Source: Aphrophora alni (taxonomy: Eukaryota > Arthropoda > Insecta > Hemiptera > Aphrophoridae). From it: a stretch of 64,000 nucleotides of DNA. Below are positions 62,299 to 64,000 of this stretch, piece by piece. Both the position numbers and the translations under genes were made by a program. The stretch is taken from NCBI GenBank assembly GCA_963513935.1, contig OY740767.1, positions 80,030,060-80,094,059 on the forward strand, in the 5' to 3' direction. The notes beneath the pieces were generated by a model. That model saw nothing but the letters and a program-made list of their open reading frames with translations. It was not told where the DNA came from and did no database searches. Numbering within the stretch: position 1 is the stretch's first letter; the number at the start of each line of letters is the position of its first letter.

Positions 62299-63115
62299 TT
62301 ATAGTATTGGATTGACATTCCATTGTCTTGTGGTAAAGATTCCGACACATGGTCTTATTTTTGTTTTCATCAAGATATGAAATTTTAAATTGTAATGAAA
62401 ATCCAAATAAATTTCCAAAACTGTCTGAATACTGTGACAATGAGAATCAATGTACTCGCTAATTTTGAATTTTCCAATTGCCATATCTTTGAATGTTCGA
62501 GCCTAATCGATATTGTTGTTCCTTTAATATATTATATAACTTAATTATGTACTTCATATAATTTAGAATATATTGCCACAAAATATATTCTTGATTATGA
62601 GCAGTTACGGACCCATCCGTGATCGTTGGAGTGCGCCAAAAATAATTTATTCCAGAATTATTACACTTTGTCGTTAATATCGTATGGTCTAAGAGCTGTG
62701 GTAATATTCTATTATTCAAAGCCCATATTCAGGAACTATATCTAAAACAGAGCATAAATAAACAAGTCTAGCTTGTTGAATTGAATGATTTGTTAACATC
62801 TACTACCACCACAAACCTGAACACTTTTTCATTAGATGTTTCATTTCTATTGTCCAATACTACTTTTTATTGCATTCACTGTAGAACGCCCTTTTCTGTA
62901 TTCGTATTGGTGATCTGATAGACTACTAACCCTTTCCATGTATCTAGGGGGAAAAGTCTATAGCATATTTTCCACTGTATCCAAATGCATATAGGTCTGT
63001 GTATACGAAGACTTTTACCGAAGAGATTTACAACCTTTTCCTGATAATATTTAGTTTGTGTTTCTTCCAAATTTTAAAGAAAGTTACCCTTTGAAAGCCT
63101 GAATTTTAAGTTTTC
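62299..63115 (-). pseudogene. Non-LTR retrotransposon reverse transcriptase remnant
   Basis: Minus-strand frames, broken by shifts and stops, reproduce the order of an R1/Jockey-type reverse transcriptase. At about 62985-63040 are HRPICI and HLDTVENML (usual SSYRPICLLDTxGKxxE). At 62868-62940 comes SSLSDHQYEYRKGRSTVNAI (usual SxxQYGFRKGRST). At 62790-62825 is FRFVVVVDVN (usual VxVDVxNAF). Below 62720 the frames 62459-62719 and 62299-62484 (for example TDGSVTAHNQEYILWQYILN) probably continue toward the finger/palm and thumb, but match weakly. The YADD/FADD catalytic box is not recognisable. The element is dead; the endonuclease and 5' end are not seen. Confidence 0.75.
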
Positions 63116-63330
63116 AGAAGAGTCTCTGTATAAACAGAAAGGACAAGAACAATTTATCTACTGTTTCAAAAATACTGGTAGGTCTTAACTAGAATATTTA
63201 ACTCAGAGGTTTCTATTTTTTTTTCTGACAACAATTAGTTTTTGTTTCATAAAAACTTCAAGGATTGTTCCCTTTTGAAAAATGTAGTTATAAGTTCTCA
63301 GTAGAGTATCTGTATAAAACGAATGTACTT
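63041..63330. repeat. Local ~110-bp duplication within the LINE remnant
   Basis: Segments 63041-63150 and about 63222-63330 share TTAGTTT(G/T)TGTTTC, AAATTTTAAAG/AAAACTTCAAGG, CCCTTTTGAAA-type, TAAGTT(T/C)TCAG(A/T)AGAGT(C/A)TCTGTATAAA in order, offset about 180 bp. It lies at the 5' side of the reverse-transcriptase relic on the minus strand and further disrupts it. Confidence 0.6.
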
Positions 63331-63339
63331 TCTTTTTAA

Positions 63340-64000
63340 CTTAGTTGAGTAAAAAGTCCAGTGGGTTGTGGTGTCCAAGAACGTTCTGGGGTACAACCTT
63401 GTGTATAATTTTCTACCTCAGATCCGGACATCACAAAGAAGCCAGGACACCGTATATCACAATATGTAGCAACTTAAATTGAGCTGGAGTCATCAGAAAA
63501 GTCCGTGAACTAACCGGATACTATAAAGTCAGACATGGAAGAGAAACCTAAGAAAAATAGGATTACCATCAAACTGTGCGTACAAAAAATCGACAGTTAG
63601 AGACACGTCAAGAAAATTATGTAATTGAAATAAGAAAGAGTTATTGACATTGTAGGAAATGTTTATGATTTTGAAAACATTATAATAAAACTGTTTTGTA
63701 TTGATTAAATTACTAAGATTAATTTTAAATTCAGTCAATGAATATAAAGATAATTAAAAATATTAATAGAATTCCTTCATAAATAGTGTATCTGGAACGA
63801 ATATAAATAGATAAACGAAATATTCTGTAGACTTGCGCTGTAAATTGGGCTACGTAGCAATTTCTTTTCAACCCTTTTCTCTACATCGTGGTTTTCGGAA
63901 TTTCAGAGACCGATCAAAGTCCTTAATTTTGTACTGTTTTCCCCTCAAGTTTGTGGGCACAACCAATTCTTGAAACGACTTGTTTATTTTCTATGTAAAA
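63340..64000. other. Window end, no gene called
   Basis: Moderately GC-richer patches at 63360-63530 and 63830-63990 have only short frames. On the minus strand 63935-63985 reads QVVSRIGCAHKLEGKTVQN before a stop. This might be the continuation of the decayed retroelement or unrelated. The frame 63529-63738 shows no motif. Confidence 0.35.

Overview
The window is eukaryotic nuclear DNA, most likely from an insect or another arthropod. It is very AT-rich (roughly 70% by eye). It has long (TA)n, (CT)n, (GT)n and (ATT)n microsatellites, an exact 200-base N gap, no operon-like gene packing, and remnants of several metazoan transposon classes: piggyBac, Penelope-like, a non-LTR retrotransposon and a Helitron-like element. 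I cannot name the species.

Only one intact, confidently identified protein gene is visible: an intronless PP1-type serine/threonine phosphatase at 39113-40015 (+), 300 residues. All metal-binding and catalytic residues are present, but the beta12-beta13 loop and part of the RVxF docking groove are altered. It starts about 270 bp after a 334-bp (CT)n tract, and its stop codon lies inside a perfect splice-donor sequence.

Layout. 1-8.1 kb is a repeat-dense zone: a ~780-bp duplication (2062-2845 and 4759-5540), (CT)n tracts and an assembly gap, a short GC-richer island at 3.05-3.37 kb that may be a first coding exon, and a dispersed repeat (5785-6840) that recurs at 49.2-50.1 kb. 8.1-24.9 kb is AT-rich non-coding DNA with microsatellites, a poly(A) tract and one exon-like island (23612-23675, -). 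25.0-26.95 kb is a decayed piggyBac transposase. 27-34.8 kb is mostly featureless. 34.9-38.5 kb is a nest of three decayed Penelope-like elements (PLEs), recognised by GIY-YIG endonuclease remnants; the third is flanked by inverted repeats carrying a hammerhead-ribozyme-like motif. 38.5-41.8 kb holds the (CT)n tract, the phosphatase gene and a Helitron-like non-autonomous element. 41.8-57 kb is AT-rich DNA with local duplications, (GT)n tracts and a tandem set of hammerhead-like motifs. 57.5-59.4 kb has four small coding-like islands, one of which (58950-59036, +) has a strong acceptor, a perfect CAG|GTATGT donor and a single open frame. 62.3-63.3 kb holds a decayed non-LTR reverse transcriptase on the minus strand.

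Apart from the phosphatase, the elements do not form a pathway. The exon-like islands suggest that parts of the window may be introns of one or more long genes, but this is inference. The recurring theme is a short motif of the form CTGA-N-GATG...GAAAC at five loci, one of them clearly tied to a Penelope-like element.
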